A DNA stretch of 64,000 nucleotides from Streptomyces sp. NBC_00376 (GCF_036077095.1 NZ_CP107960.1:5952001-6016000); one strand, 5' to 3'; counted from the stretch's first letter, positions 30,800 through 39,995 are shown. Notes: generated from the letters alone by a model not told the origin. Numbers and translations: made by a program.

Positions 30800-31801
30800 T
30801 CAGCGCACTGAGAACCCGTACACGGTCGTCGAGACGAACTCCTCGCCCGGCCGCAGCACCGTGCTCGGGAACTCGGGCCGGTTCGGGGAGTCGGGGAAGT
30901 GCTGGGTCTCCAGCGCGATCCCGGCGCACGGCCCGAACGGCCGCCCGTCGAAGTGGTCCGCCGTGTACAGCTGGAGCCCCGGCTCCGTCGTGGTCACGCT
31001 CAGCACGCGCCCCGAGGCCGCGTCGTACAGCTCGGCCGCCGGACCCGTCCCCGCCGCCCCGTCCAGCACGAAGTTGTGGTCGTAGCCCGCGCCGACCGGC
31101 ACCGGCTCACGGAAGTCGAACCGAGAGCCGTCCACCGGCAGGAACTCGCCCGTGGGCAGCGATTCGTCGTCCGCCGGGGTGATCCGCCCGGCCGCGATCC
31201 GCAGCGTCTGCCCGAGCGCGCTGCCGCTGCCGGCGCCCGCCAGGTTCCAGTACGTGTGGTTCGTCGGGTTCAGCACCGTCGGGGCGTCGGTCGTCGCCCG
31301 GTACGTGATCCGCAGCGCCCCGCCCTCGTCCAGGGTGTAGGCCGCCGACACCGACAGACGGCCCGGGAAGCCCTCCTCGCCGTCCTCGGAGACCAGCGAC
31401 AGCTCGACACCGCCCGCCACCTCCCGCGCCCGCCACACGCGCTTGTCGAAGCCCACCGCCCCGCCGTGCACCTGGTTGCGGCCCTCGTTGGCCGTCAGCC
31501 GGTGCGTGTGCCCGTCCAGCTCGAAGCGGGCCCCGCCGATCCGGTTCGCGTACCGCCCGACCAGCGCACCGAAGTACGGGCCCGTGAACTCCTGGTACCC
31601 GGCGAGATCCGGCAGCCCGAGCGCGATCCCCGCCCGCGCCCCGTCCCGGTCCGGCACCTCGACCGACTGCACGACGCCGCCGTACGTCAGCACCCGTACC
31701 CGCGTGCCGTCCCGCTCCAGCGTCCAGCGGTGCACCCGGGTGCCGTCCGCGAGGGTGCCGAACTCTTCCGTACGCATCGCCGTGCCCGGACCAGTGACCA
31801 T
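30800..31801 (-). CDS. galM: Aldose 1-epimerase
   Basis: A 333-residue mutarotase interconverting alpha and beta anomers of hexoses. The beta-sandwich contains GALVGRYANRIGGARFELDG, NQVHGGAVGFDKRVW (first catalytic His), LNPTNHTYWNLAGAG (second catalytic His) and ETQHFPDSPNRPEFPSTVLRPGE (Gln and catalytic Glu near GIALETQHFPD). The start may be ATG 31801 or ATG 31777; neither has a strong ribosome site. It is convergent with the GH3 enzyme whose glucose product it could process. Confidence 0.9.
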   Translation of the reverse strand: MVTGPGTAMRTEEFGTLADGTRVHRWTLERDGTRVRVLTYGGVVQSVEVPDRDGARAGIALGLPDLAGYQEFTGPYFGALVGRYANRIGGARFELDGHTHRLTANEGRNQVHGGAVGFDKRVWRAREVAGGVELSLVSEDGEEGFPGRLSVSAAYTLDEGGALRITYRATTDAPTVLNPTNHTYWNLAGAGSGSALGQTLRIAAGRITPADDESLPTGEFLPVDGSRFDFREPVPVGAGYDHNFVLDGAAGTGPAAELYDAASGRVLSVTTTEPGLQLYTADHFDGRPFGPCAGIALETQHFPDSPNRPEFPSTVLRPGEEFVSTTVYGFSVR

Positions 31802-31812
31802 GATCACGAAGC

Positions 31813-32721
31813 CTACGCGGGGGGCCGGGCCGCGGTGACATTGCGGTAGGCGATCTCCGCCAGCCGCGCCTGCCCGTCGCGCCCAGGATGGAACCAGTCC
31901 CACTGGCTGAGCTGCTTGCCGGTGAACGGGTAGTCGAAGACCGCCCCGCCGTCGTACCGGCAGCGCAGGTCCTTCGCACAGACCTCGCGGAGCACCTTGT
32001 TGTACGCCACGACCCGCTCCTGCACCGAAGCGCGCCGGGCCATCGCGGACGCGCCCATGTCGTCCGCGTCGCCAAGCATCGACTGACAGATCCCCAGCTT
32101 CCAGATCTGCTTGCCCAGCGGGTTACCGCGCCCCGTCTCCCAGAGCCGCTTGAGATCCGGCACGCTCGACACGTACACCTGCGCCTTGGGCGCCCCGGCA
32201 CGCAGTTGACGCATCGACGCCTCGAACGAGGTACGGAAATCAGCCACCGGGGTCATGTACCGGGCCGAGTCCCGGCAGGCGTCGTTGGCGCCGATCATCA
32301 CCGTCACCAGATCCGGCTTCTCCTTCGCGGCCGACGCCATCTGCTCCGGCAGCTGTGCGATCCGGGCCCCCGTCTCGGCGTGGTTCCAGCTGCGCGAGGC
32401 GGCCTCCGACGCACCCAGCAGCCGCACGGCGAGGCTGCGCACCCCGCTGTCGGTGCCGGTCGCCCAGGAGACCTCCGGGCAGTCCGCCAGCACCGAACAG
32501 GCGTCGAAACCGCGGGTGATGGAGTCGCCGACCGCGGCCACCGAACGCGGCTCGCGGTCCCAGACCGGACCCGGCCTGGGAGAAGGCTGCGCGGCCGCCC
32601 CCTTCGTCGTCCCCGGCCGGCCGGAGTCACAGCCCGTCAGAACGGCCGTGCCGAGGACCGAGACCGCCGCCAGGACGGCGGCCGAGGTACGCGAACGGCG
32701 GCGGGCGGAACGATCCTGCAT
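31813..32721 (-). CDS. SGNH-hydrolase lipoprotein
   Basis: A 302-residue secreted lipoprotein esterase. ATG 32721 has GAGGGG about 9 bases upstream. After [25 protein letters not shown], the lipobox LTGC (Cys about residue 27) anchors it in the membrane. SGNH blocks: I AAVGDSITRGFDA (Ser), III VMIGANDACRDS (Asn), V QWDWFHPGRDGQ (Asp/His). Cysteines in the loops suggest disulfides. The substrate is unknown; cell-wall or extracellular esters are likely. It begins 11 bases before the end of the downstream epimerase region on the same strand. Confidence 0.86.
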   Translation of the reverse strand: MQDRSARRRSRTSAAVLAAVSVLGTAVLTGCDSGRPGTTKGAAAQPSPRPGPVWDREPRSVAAVGDSITRGFDACSVLADCPEVSWATGTDSGVRSLAVRLLGASEAASRSWNHAETGARIAQLPEQMASAAKEKPDLVTVMIGANDACRDSARYMTPVADFRTSFEASMRQLRAGAPKAQVYVSSVPDLKRLWETGRGNPLGKQIWKLGICQSMLGDADDMGASAMARRASVQERVVAYNKVLREVCAKDLRCRYDGGAVFDYPFTGKQLSQWDWFHPGRDGQARLAEIAYRNVTAARPPA

Positions 32722-33071
32722 CCCTTGGTCCCCTCGGTTGTGCCCCCGGCAACCCCTGGTGGCACCGGTCGGAAGGCCCGGCCGCTCCAGCGAGTGAAAG
32801 CTGAACGAATGATGGGCCCGGGACCGACCGTACGTCACACTTGGGCCCCCGCGGCGCGGTAGCTTTTCCTCGTCGAACCAGCGGCGTTTTCCCCCGCCCG
32901 GCTCCACTCGGGTGGCTTTCAGGAAATCACATCACGTCACATACTGTCCCTTTTCAGGAGTTTCACCCCGATGCTGTTTACTGATGACAACCTCGGGATC
33001 CGGCCGAGAAGAGACGGTACGGTCGCGATGCAGCTGGGGAAGGCGAACTTCGTCCCACACTGGAGGTCCCG
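32722..33071. other. 350-bp divergent intergenic region
   Basis: No gene is seen. It separates the SGNH lipoprotein (minus) from the DUF3145 gene (plus). It holds an AT-richer stretch with direct repeats of TCACATCACGTCACATAC type (about 32928-32945) and a weak -10 candidate TACGGT (33018-33023) without a clear -35 box. Confidence 0.5.
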
Positions 33072-33566
33072 GTGACGACACGTGGAGTTCTGTACGTTCA
33101 CTCCGCACCGCGCGCGCTCTGTCCCCACGTCGAATGGGCGGTGGGCGGCGTCCTCGGTGTGCGGGTCCAGCTCGACTGGATCAGACAGCCTGCCGCGCCC
33201 GGCACCTGGCGCTCCGAGTTCTCCTGGCAGGCCCGCGCCGGCACGGCGTCCAAGCTCGCCTCCTCGCTGCGGGGCTGGGACCTGCTGCGCTTCGAGGTGA
33301 CGGCGGAGCCGAGCCCCACGTCTGAGGGCGAGCGCTACAGCTCCACGCCCGGCCTCGGCATCTTCCACGCCGTCACCGGCATGCACGGCGACATCCTGGT
33401 CCCCGAGGACCGGCTGCGGGCCGCGCTGGCACGGTCCGCGCGGGGCGAGAGCGAGCTGGAGGCCGAGATCGCCAAACTGCTCGGCAAGCCCTGGGACGAC
33501 GAACTGGAGTCCTTCCGCCACGCGGGCGAGGGCGCGCCGGTGCGGTGGCTCCACCAGGTGGTGTGA
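33072..33566 (+). CDS. DUF3145-family protein
   Basis: A 164-residue actinobacterial protein of the DUF3145 family, beginning TTRGVLYVHSAPRALCPHVEWAVGGVLG and containing WDLLRFEVTAEPS and GEGAPVRWLHQVV. GGAGG lies 6 bases before GTG 33072. Orthologues sit next to fabF in other Streptomyces, as here (convergent). It has no membrane helix, and its molecular function is unknown. The C-terminal acidic helices look like an interaction surface. Confidence 0.85.
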   Translation: MTTRGVLYVHSAPRALCPHVEWAVGGVLGVRVQLDWIRQPAAPGTWRSEFSWQARAGTASKLASSLRGWDLLRFEVTAEPSPTSEGERYSSTPGLGIFHAVTGMHGDILVPEDRLRAALARSARGESELEAEIAKLLGKPWDDELESFRHAGEGAPVRWLHQVV

Positions 33567-33624
33567 CGCCGCCTGCGGCGCGCTTGCCCTCCTGCCCGTG
33601 GCCCTTCCCGCGAGCGGGAGCAAG

Positions 33625-33675
33625 AATCAGCCCCTCCGGCGATTGAGGAGCGGCGTCCGGGGCGGAGCCCCGGGA
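33625..33675. repeat. Streptomyces-type intergenic hairpin repeat
   Basis: AATCAGCCCCTCCGGCGATT, then GAGGAGCGGCGTCCGGGGCG and GAGCCCCGGGA form two adjacent hairpins (CTCC/GGAG and CGGGGC/GCCCCG). From memory, closely similar elements recur in many Streptomyces intergenic regions. It lies between DUF3145 and the fabF terminator. Confidence 0.6.
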
Positions 33676-33691
33676 GCGCCCCGCGCGACGC

Positions 33692-33727
33692 ACGATGCCG
33701 CCTCCCCCACGGGGAAGGCGGCATCGT
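33692..33727. terminator. Terminator between DUF3145 and fabF
   Basis: ACGATGCCGCCT (33692-33703) pairs perfectly with AGGCGGCATCGT (33716-33727), and inner CCCC/GGGG extends the stem. It lies 24 bases past the fabF stop and can serve both convergent genes. Confidence 0.75.
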
Positions 33728-33751
33728 CGTACCGGGGCTGCGGACCGCAGG

Positions 33752-35014
33752 TCAGACGCTGCGGAACGCCAGGACCACGTTGTGTCCGCCGAACCCGAAC
33801 GAGTTGTTGATCGCGGCGATCGAACCCTCCGGCAACGGACGCGGCTCGTCGCGCACGATGTCCGCCTCCACCGCCTCGTCCAGGTGCTCCACGTTGATCG
33901 TCGGCGGAGCCATCCGGTGGTGCAGCGCCAGGACCGTCGCGACGGTCTCGATGCCGCCGGCGCCACCGAGGAGGTGACCGGTCATCGACTTCGTCGCGGA
34001 GATCGCGACATGGTCGAGGTCGTCGCCCAGGACCTTGCGCAGCGCCTTCAGCTCCGCGACGTCGCCCTGCGGCGTCGACGTGGCGTGCGCGTTGAGGTGC
34101 ACGACCTCGGACGGCTTGAGGTCCGTCTGGTCCAGCAGGTTCTGCATCGCGGCGGCGATGCCGCGCCCGGTCGGCTCGGGCTGCGCGATGTGGTGGGCGT
34201 CCGCGGACAGACCCTGGCCCAGCACCTCGCAGTAGACCTTGGCGCCACGCTTTGCGGCGTGCTCCGCGGACTCCAGGACGACGACCCCGGCGCCCTCGCC
34301 GAGCACGAAGCCGTCACGGCCGGTGTCGTACGGACGCGATGCCTTCTGGGGCTCGTCGTTGTTCTTGGACATCGCCATCATGTTGGCGAACGCGGCGATC
34401 GGCAGCGGGTGGATCGCCGCCTCGGTGCCACCGGCGAGGACCACATCGGCACGGCCGGTGCGGATCATCTCGACGGCGTACCCGATCGCCTCGGCGCCCG
34501 AGGCGCAGGCGGAGACCGGGGTGTGGACACCGGCCTGGGCGTTGACCTCGAGACCGACGTTGGCCGCCGGGCCGTTGGGCATGAGCATGGGCACGGTGTG
34601 CGGGGAGACGCGGCGTACGCCCTTCTCCTTCAGCACGTCGTACTGGTCGAGCAGGGTGATCACGCCACCGATGCCGGAGGCGATGACGGAGCCGAGCCGC
34701 TCGGGCTGGATCTTCTCGTCCTCGCCGGCCTTGCCGGTGAAACCGGCGTCCGCCCAGGCCTCACGGGCCGCGATCAGCGCGAACTGCGCCGAGCGGTCCA
34801 GCTTGCGGGCGAGCGGGCGGGGCAGGACGTCGCCCGGGTCGACGGCCGCGAGGGCGGCGATCCGGACGGGCAGTTCGGCGAAACGTTCGCCCTCGAGAGG
34901 CTTGACGCCGGAACGACCGGCCATCAGACCTTCCCAGGTCGACGCCGAGTCGCCACCCAGCGGAGTGGTTGCGCCGATACCGGTGACGACCACGGTGCGA
35001 TTGGTCGAGTTCAC
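33752..35014 (-). CDS. fabF: Beta-ketoacyl-ACP synthase II
   Basis: A 420-residue KAS II that condenses malonyl-ACP with acyl-ACP in fatty-acid elongation. GTG 35014 has GGAGAAG about 8 bases upstream. The C-H-H triad is visible: Cys in PVSACASGAEAIGYA (about residue 165), His in HLNAHATSTPQGD (about 305) and His in INNSFGFGGHNVVL (about 340). The gate and oxyanion Phe in SFGFGGHN is present. Last gene of the fab operon, 77 bases after acpP; a separate promoter is not obvious. Confidence 0.96.
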   Translation of the reverse strand: MNSTNRTVVVTGIGATTPLGGDSASTWEGLMAGRSGVKPLEGERFAELPVRIAALAAVDPGDVLPRPLARKLDRSAQFALIAAREAWADAGFTGKAGEDEKIQPERLGSVIASGIGGVITLLDQYDVLKEKGVRRVSPHTVPMLMPNGPAANVGLEVNAQAGVHTPVSACASGAEAIGYAVEMIRTGRADVVLAGGTEAAIHPLPIAAFANMMAMSKNNDEPQKASRPYDTGRDGFVLGEGAGVVVLESAEHAAKRGAKVYCEVLGQGLSADAHHIAQPEPTGRGIAAAMQNLLDQTDLKPSEVVHLNAHATSTPQGDVAELKALRKVLGDDLDHVAISATKSMTGHLLGGAGGIETVATVLALHHRMAPPTINVEHLDEAVEADIVRDEPRPLPEGSIAAINNSFGFGGHNVVLAFRSV

Positions 35015-35091
35015 TGGAAAATCTTCTCCACGTGTAGAGGGTCGTGAATCAGCGGCGCCACCGCCGGGTGGCGACACAGAGCCGGGCCGGA

Positions 35092-35340
35092 TCAGCCCTG
35101 GTGCTTGAGGATGTACTCGGCAGCGTCGCCGACGGTCTTGAGGTTCTTGACGTCCTCGTCGGGGATCTTGACGTCGAAGCGCTCCTCGGCGGCGACGACG
35201 ACCTCGACCATGGACAGCGAGTCGACGTCCAGGTCGTCGGTGAAGGACTTGTCCAGCTGGACGTCCTCGACCGGGATACCGGCGATCTCGTTGACGATCT
35301 CGGCGAGACCCTTGACGATCTCTTCCTGAGTGGCGGCCAT
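35092..35340 (-). CDS. acpP: Acyl carrier protein
   Basis: An 82-residue acidic four-helix carrier for fatty-acid synthesis. The phosphopantetheine Ser is in DDLDVDSLSMVEVVVAAE (Ser about residue 41), and the C-terminal helix ends AAEYILKHQG. GAAGGAG lies 8 bases before ATG 35340. The gap of 63 bases to fabH and the operon order fabD-fabH-acpP-fabF match other Streptomyces. Confidence 0.97.
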   Translation of the reverse strand: MAATQEEIVKGLAEIVNEIAGIPVEDVQLDKSFTDDLDVDSLSMVEVVVAAEERFDVKIPDEDVKNLKTVGDAAEYILKHQG

Positions 35341-35403
35341 GTTGGCGCTCCTTCGATGTTTATCTGCAGGTTGGGGCTTGCGGGCCGAAAAGGCCTGGTG
35401 TGC

Positions 35404-36405
35404 CTAGGGGAGGGTAACGACCGTCGCGGCGTAGACGAGACCCGCCCCGAAGCCGATGACGAGCGCGGTGTCGCCGCTCTTCGCCTTTCCGGTCGCCAGG
35501 AGCCGCTCCATAGCGAGCGGAATCGAGGCGGCGGAGGTGTTGCCGGTGGTCTCCACGTCGCGGGCGACGGTGACGTTCTCCGGCAGCTTCAGGGTCTTCA
35601 CCATCGAGTCGATGATCCGCATGTTGGCCTGGTGCGGAATGAAGACGTCCAGGTCTTCCGGGGCGATCCCGGCCGCGTCCAGCGCCTGCTGGGCGACCTT
35701 GGCCATCTCGAAGACGGCCCAGCGGAACACCGCCTGGCCCTCCTGGGTGATGGCCGGGAACTTCTCCGGGCGATCGGCGTGGAACTCGTCCCACGCCACG
35801 GTCTGCTTGATGGTCTCGGACTTGTCGCCCTCGGAGCCCCAGACGGTCGGTCCGATGGCCGGCACCTTGGAGGGGCCGACAATGACCGCACCGGCGCCGT
35901 CACCGAACAGGAAGGCCGTCGCACGGTCCTCCTTGTCGGTGAGGTCGCTGAGCCGCTCCACGCCGATGACCAGCACGTACTCCGCGGAGCCCTCGACGAT
36001 CATGCCCTTGGCGAGGGTCAGCCCGTAGCCGAAGCCCGCGCAGCCGGCCGAGATGTCGAAGGCGGCGGGCTTGCCCGCGCCGACCAGGTGGGCGATCTCG
36101 GTCGCGATGGCCGGGGTCTGCTTGAAGTGCGAGACGGTGGAGACGATCACGGCGCCGATCTGCTCGGGCGTGATCCCGGCGTCGGCGATGGCCTTGCCGG
36201 ACGCCTCCACGGACATCGCGGCCACGGTCTCCTCCTCGGAGGCCCAGTGGCGGGTGGCGATGCCGGAGCGCGAACGGATCCACTCGTCGGACGAGTCGAT
36301 CGTCTCGAGGATCACCTCGTTGGGCACGACGCGGGTCGGGCGGTAGCCGCCGACCCCCATGATCCGTGCGTACGGGGCGCCCTTGCTGGGCTTGATCTTC
36401 GACAT
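35404..36405 (-). CDS. fabH: Beta-ketoacyl-ACP synthase III
   Basis: A 333-residue KAS III that starts fatty-acid synthesis from acyl-CoA primers, including the branched ones of Streptomyces, with malonyl-ACP. The Cys is in DISAGCAGFGYGLTLAKG (about residue 119), His in DVFIPHQANMRIIDSM (about 260) and Asn in VETTGNTSAASIPLAM (about 290). AAGGAG precedes ATG 36405 and itself overlaps the end of fabD's TAA, so the genes are tightly linked. Confidence 0.96.
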   Translation of the reverse strand: MSKIKPSKGAPYARIMGVGGYRPTRVVPNEVILETIDSSDEWIRSRSGIATRHWASEEETVAAMSVEASGKAIADAGITPEQIGAVIVSTVSHFKQTPAIATEIAHLVGAGKPAAFDISAGCAGFGYGLTLAKGMIVEGSAEYVLVIGVERLSDLTDKEDRATAFLFGDGAGAVIVGPSKVPAIGPTVWGSEGDKSETIKQTVAWDEFHADRPEKFPAITQEGQAVFRWAVFEMAKVAQQALDAAGIAPEDLDVFIPHQANMRIIDSMVKTLKLPENVTVARDVETTGNTSAASIPLAMERLLATGKAKSGDTALVIGFGAGLVYAATVVTLP

Positions 36406-36416
36406 GCTCGGGCTCC

Positions 36417-37331
36417 TTAGACGCCCGCGTGCTCGGAGATGAGCTCGCGTGCCGCGTCGAGGTCGTCGGGGGTCTTGAGCGCGAGCGTCTTCACACCGGG
36501 CAGCGCGCGCTTGGCGAGGCCCGTGAGGGTTCCGCCGGGGCATGCCTCGATGAGAGCCGTGACGCCCAGCTCCTTGAAGGTCTCCATGCACAGATCCCAG
36601 CGGACCGGGTTGGCCACCTGGCCGACCAGCCGGGAGATGACCTCGTCGCCGGTGGCGACGGCCTTCCCGTCGGCGTTCGAGACATATGTCACGGCCGGGT
36701 CGGCGGGCTTCAGCTCCGCGGCGGCCTCGCGCAGCCGGTCGACGGCGGGGGCCATGTGGTGCGTGTGGAAGGCCCCGGCGACCTTGAGGGTCACCACGCG
36801 GCGCACGCCCTCGGGCATGTCCTCGGTCAGCGCGGCGATCTGCGCGGCGGTGCCCGCGGCGACGATCTGGCCGGCGCCGTTGACGTTCGCCGGGGTCAGC
36901 CCGAGCTTCTCCAGGTGCGCGACCGACACGTCGGGGTCGCCGCCCAGCAGCGCCGCCATGCCGGTCTCGGTGACCGCGGCGGCCTCGGCCATGGCGAGCC
37001 CGCGGGTACGTACGAGACGCAGCGCGGACTCGTCGTCGATGACCCCGGCGTAGGCCGCAGCGGTGATCTCGCCAACGCTGTGACCTGCGACGACGTCCGG
37101 CGACACATTGAGCGCGGCGGCGGAGAGCAGACCGGCGGCCACCAGCAGCGGCTGCGCCACCGAGGTGTCACGGATGTCGTCCGCGTCGGCCTTGGTGCCG
37201 TAGTGGACGAGGTCGAGCCCGATGGCGTCCGACCACTTCGCGATGCGGTCGGTGGCACCGGGAAGGTCGAGCCAGGGAGTCAGGAAGCCGGGCGTCTGAG
37301 CGCCTTGGCCGGGAGCGACGAGTACGAGCAC
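36417..37331 (-). CDS. fabD: Malonyl-CoA:ACP transacylase
   Basis: A 304-residue transacylase that loads malonate onto ACP for fatty-acid and some polyketide synthases. The nucleophile Ser is in VAGHSVGEITAAAYAGV (about residue 90), and the His in VAGAFHTHHMAPA (about 195). GTG 37331 gives LVLVAPGQGAQTPGFL, matching the known Streptomyces start; an in-frame GTG at 37337 is possible. First gene of the operon, with a promoter candidate at 37387-37416 and the regulator gene fasR directly upstream. Confidence 0.95.
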   Translation of the reverse strand: MLVLVAPGQGAQTPGFLTPWLDLPGATDRIAKWSDAIGLDLVHYGTKADADDIRDTSVAQPLLVAAGLLSAAALNVSPDVVAGHSVGEITAAAYAGVIDDESALRLVRTRGLAMAEAAAVTETGMAALLGGDPDVSVAHLEKLGLTPANVNGAGQIVAAGTAAQIAALTEDMPEGVRRVVTLKVAGAFHTHHMAPAVDRLREAAAELKPADPAVTYVSNADGKAVATGDEVISRLVGQVANPVRWDLCMETFKELGVTALIEACPGGTLTGLAKRALPGVKTLALKTPDDLDAARELISEHAGV

Positions 37332-37386
37332 CCTCACACTCTCTCTTGTGAACGGTCCCGAACACCCGTGGGGACAGGGACGAAGA

Positions 37387-37416
37387 ACCGTATGGGGAAT
37401 TGTTGATGTCCGACAA
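37387..37416 (-). promoter_or_regulatory. fabD operon promoter
   Basis: On the minus strand TTGTCG (37416-37411), an 18-base spacer and TACGGT (37392-37387) form a promoter whose start would lie about 50 bases before fabD. The -35 box begins five bases after the fasR stop. The PucR-type regulator FasR is known to activate this operon in S. coelicolor, so its site probably overlaps this region. Confidence 0.55.
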
Positions 37417-37420
37417 AAGT

Positions 37421-38620
37421 CTAGGACTGAGGATCTCTCGCGGCCAAGCGCCCCAGAATCAGGGCGATCCGCAGAGTGAATGCCGAGCGGACATCGGACG
37501 GTGACCATCCGGTGACGTCTGTCACACGTCGGAGCCGGTAGCGCACGGTGTTCGGGTGGACGAAGAGCATTCTGGCCGCGCCTTCCAGGCTGCTCGCCTG
37601 TTCCAGATAGACACTCAGCGTCTCCAGCAGTGCGGAGCCCGCTTCTTCCAGCGGTCTGTAGATCTCCTCCACCAATTGGTCCCGTGCGGCGGGGTCGCCC
37701 GCCATCGCGCGTTCCGGCAGCAGATCGTCGGCGAGAACCGGCCTGGGCGCGTCCTGCCAGGCGCCGCACGCCTTGAGCCCGGCGGCCGCGGCCTGCGCGG
37801 ACCGGGTGGCCGCCAGCAGGTCCGGCACCACCGGACCGGCGACGACGGGACCGGCCGCATACGGTCCGATCAGCGCCTTCGCGACATGGATCGGGCTGTC
37901 GCTGCCGCCCGCGATGACCACCAGGCGGTTGCCGAGCACCCCGGTCAGGACCTGGAGCTTGGCGTGCCGGGCGGCCCGCCTGATCGCCTCCACCGTCAGT
38001 TCGCTGTCGCCGTCCGGGGCGGTGCCGAGCACCACGCAGACGTGCTCGGGGGAGTTCCAGCCGAGCGCCGCCGCGCGCGACACGGCGCCCTCGTCGGCCT
38101 CGCCGGACAGCACCGCGTTGACGACGAGCGATTCCAGCCGGGCGTCCCAGGCGCCGCGCGCCTCGGCGGCCTGCGCGTACACCTGGGCGGTCGCGAAGGC
38201 GATCTCCCGGGCGTAGACGAGCAGCGCCTCGCGCAGCACCGACTCGTCGCCGGGCGCGGCGACCTCCTCGATCGCGGCCTCCATCACCTCGATCGTCGTC
38301 CGCACCATCTCGACGGTCTGCCGCAGGGTGATCGCCCGGGTCAGCTCGCGCGGAGCCGTGCCGAACACATCGGTGGAGATGGCCTGCGGGGTGTCCGGGT
38401 GCCGGAACCACTCGGTGAACGCCGCGATACCGGCCTGGGCCACCAGCCCGATCCAGGACCGGTTCTCCGGTGGCATCGCCCGGTACCACGGCAGCGACTC
38501 GTCCATGCGGGCGATCGCGTTCGCGGCGAGCCGGCCGGAGGACTGCTCCAGCCGTTTCAGGGTCGCGGCATGCAGGTGGGCGTTGTTCGCAGCGGGCTGC
38601 TCAGGATCGGGTCGGGGCAC
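37421..38620 (-). CDS. fasR: PucR-type transcriptional activator of fatty-acid synthesis
   Basis: A 399-residue regulator. A long N-terminal sensor region (about residues 1-310) precedes a C-terminal PucR helix-turn-helix (about 330-390, LSVYLEQASSLEGAARMLFVHPNTVRYRLRRVTDVTGWSPSDVRSAFTLRIAL). Its position immediately before fabD-fabH-acpP-fabF matches FasR of S. coelicolor, which binds the fab promoter and keeps lipid synthesis active. The GTG start at 38620 has only weak ribosome-site support (GGAT), but the length agrees with the family. Confidence 0.92.
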   Translation of the reverse strand: MPRPDPEQPAANNAHLHAATLKRLEQSSGRLAANAIARMDESLPWYRAMPPENRSWIGLVAQAGIAAFTEWFRHPDTPQAISTDVFGTAPRELTRAITLRQTVEMVRTTIEVMEAAIEEVAAPGDESVLREALLVYAREIAFATAQVYAQAAEARGAWDARLESLVVNAVLSGEADEGAVSRAAALGWNSPEHVCVVLGTAPDGDSELTVEAIRRAARHAKLQVLTGVLGNRLVVIAGGSDSPIHVAKALIGPYAAGPVVAGPVVPDLLAATRSAQAAAAGLKACGAWQDAPRPVLADDLLPERAMAGDPAARDQLVEEIYRPLEEAGSALLETLSVYLEQASSLEGAARMLFVHPNTVRYRLRRVTDVTGWSPSDVRSAFTLRIALILGRLAARDPQS

Positions 38621-38737
38621 GGAGACAAGATTGCCTTATCGGGCGACGTGCACGGAGGGCCGGGGCGACCGCGGTGTCGTACCGGCGGGTAGCGGCCGGG
38701 GGACCGGGCCCCGCGCCGGCCCGGCTACCGTGGGCGG

Positions 38738-39394
38738 GTGATTTCCGTACACCGCGCCGAGGACCGCTTCCAGGGCGGGGACCAGGACGCCGGCATCCTG
38801 TCCCGGCACGCCTTCTCCTTCGGCGGCTTCTACGACCCGGACAATCTGCGCTTCGGCGCGATCCTGGCGTGCAACTCGGAGCGGCTGGAGAGCGGTGCGG
38901 GTTTCGAGGAACACCCCCACAGCCATACGGAGATCGTCACCTGGGTCGTCGAGGGCGAGCTGACCCACCGCGACTCCACCGGCCACGCCACGGTCGTGCG
39001 GCCCGGCGACCTCCAGCACCTCAGCGCCGCGTCCGGCGTGCGCCACGTCGAACGAAACGACGGCGACGCCCCGCTGACGTTCATCCAGATGTGGCTGGCC
39101 CCGCTGGAACCGGGCGGCGAACCTTCGTACACGATCGTCCCCGGCATCGCCGACTCCGCCCCGTACGCCCTCCCGGCGGCCGGTGCGCTGCTGCACGTGC
39201 GCCGGCCGGGCGCGGGGGAGCGGGTGGCGGTGCCGGACGCGGCGCGGGTGTACGTCCATGTGGTGGCCGGGGGCGTACGGCTCGGCGACGAGGAGCTGGA
39301 GCCGGGGGACTCGGTGCGGATCACCGGCGAGGAAGGGCTGGAGCTGGTGGCGGACGGGGCGGCCGAGGTGCTGCTGTGGGAGCTGCCGGCTTGA
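38738..39394 (+). CDS. Pirin-family protein
   Basis: A 218-residue bicupin. Metal-binding residues appear in GFEEHPHSHTEIVTWVVEGELTHRDS (two His and a Glu, about residues 56-80) and RPGDLQHLSAASGVRHVERN. Pirins can be metal-dependent quercetinase-like dioxygenases or redox-sensing cofactors. GTG 38738 has no ribosome site, but TACCGT (38726-38731) would start transcription on it, so the mRNA is probably leaderless. It is convergent with a GNAT gene 10 bases away. Confidence 0.88.
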   Translation: MISVHRAEDRFQGGDQDAGILSRHAFSFGGFYDPDNLRFGAILACNSERLESGAGFEEHPHSHTEIVTWVVEGELTHRDSTGHATVVRPGDLQHLSAASGVRHVERNDGDAPLTFIQMWLAPLEPGGEPSYTIVPGIADSAPYALPAAGALLHVRRPGAGERVAVPDAARVYVHVVAGGVRLGDEELEPGDSVRITGEEGLELVADGAAEVLLWELPA

Positions 39395-39404
39395 ACGGCC
39401 TGGC

Positions 39405-39995
39405 CTACAGGCCGGTGTCCCGGCGCCACATCGACCACATCGGTGGCCCGGTCCGGAACGTCATCTCCTCGTGCACGGTGAAGCCGTGCCGCTGGTAGAA
39501 GGTGAGGTTGCGGCGGTTGCTGGACTCCAGGAAGACCGGCCGCCCGTCCGCGTCCGCCCGCTCCAGCAGCCCGTCGAGCACCCGAGCCCCGCGCCCCGTG
39601 CCGCGCGCGTCGGCGTGGGTGCCGATGTACTCGACGTACCAGTGCTCGGGACCGGCCGGATGGCGGTGCTCCATGGTGAACAACCGTCCGGCGGTACGCG
39701 GAAGTTGGGTCCTCGTCGCGCGTACGAGTGGCCCCGCGTTGCGCAGCAGGTACGTCACCGGCAGCTGCCACTTCCCGGGCTCCGCCCACACTGCCGCGAC
39801 GGTGCGTTCCGGATCGGTCCACACCCGGCCGGCCGGGACCTGTTGCGCCAGATGCGCGGTGAACAGCAGCCGCAGCCGCCGGTCACGGTCGGTCGGCATG
39901 AGCCAGCTCCAGACGGGATCCTCGGCGTAGGCGCTGGCGAGCACGGCGGCGAGGGCGGTGACGTCGGCTGCGGTAGCGCGGACTATGTCGGCCAT
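39405..39995 (-). CDS. GNAT-family N-acetyltransferase
   Basis: A 196-residue acetyltransferase starting at ATG 39995. The acetyl-CoA loop region is VEYIGTHADARGTGRGARVLDGLLERADADGRPVFLE (about residues 120-157), with the R/Q-x-x-G-x-G/A pattern as ARGTGRG, followed by SSNRRNLTFYQRHGFTVHEEM, the typical strand-7 end. The substrate is unknown. The start region overlaps a divergent promoter area shared with the HHIVPK protein gene. Confidence 0.87.
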   Translation of the reverse strand: MADIVRATAADVTALAAVLASAYAEDPVWSWLMPTDRDRRLRLLFTAHLAQQVPAGRVWTDPERTVAAVWAEPGKWQLPVTYLLRNAGPLVRATRTQLPRTAGRLFTMEHRHPAGPEHWYVEYIGTHADARGTGRGARVLDGLLERADADGRPVFLESSNRRNLTFYQRHGFTVHEEMTFRTGPPMWSMWRRDTGL

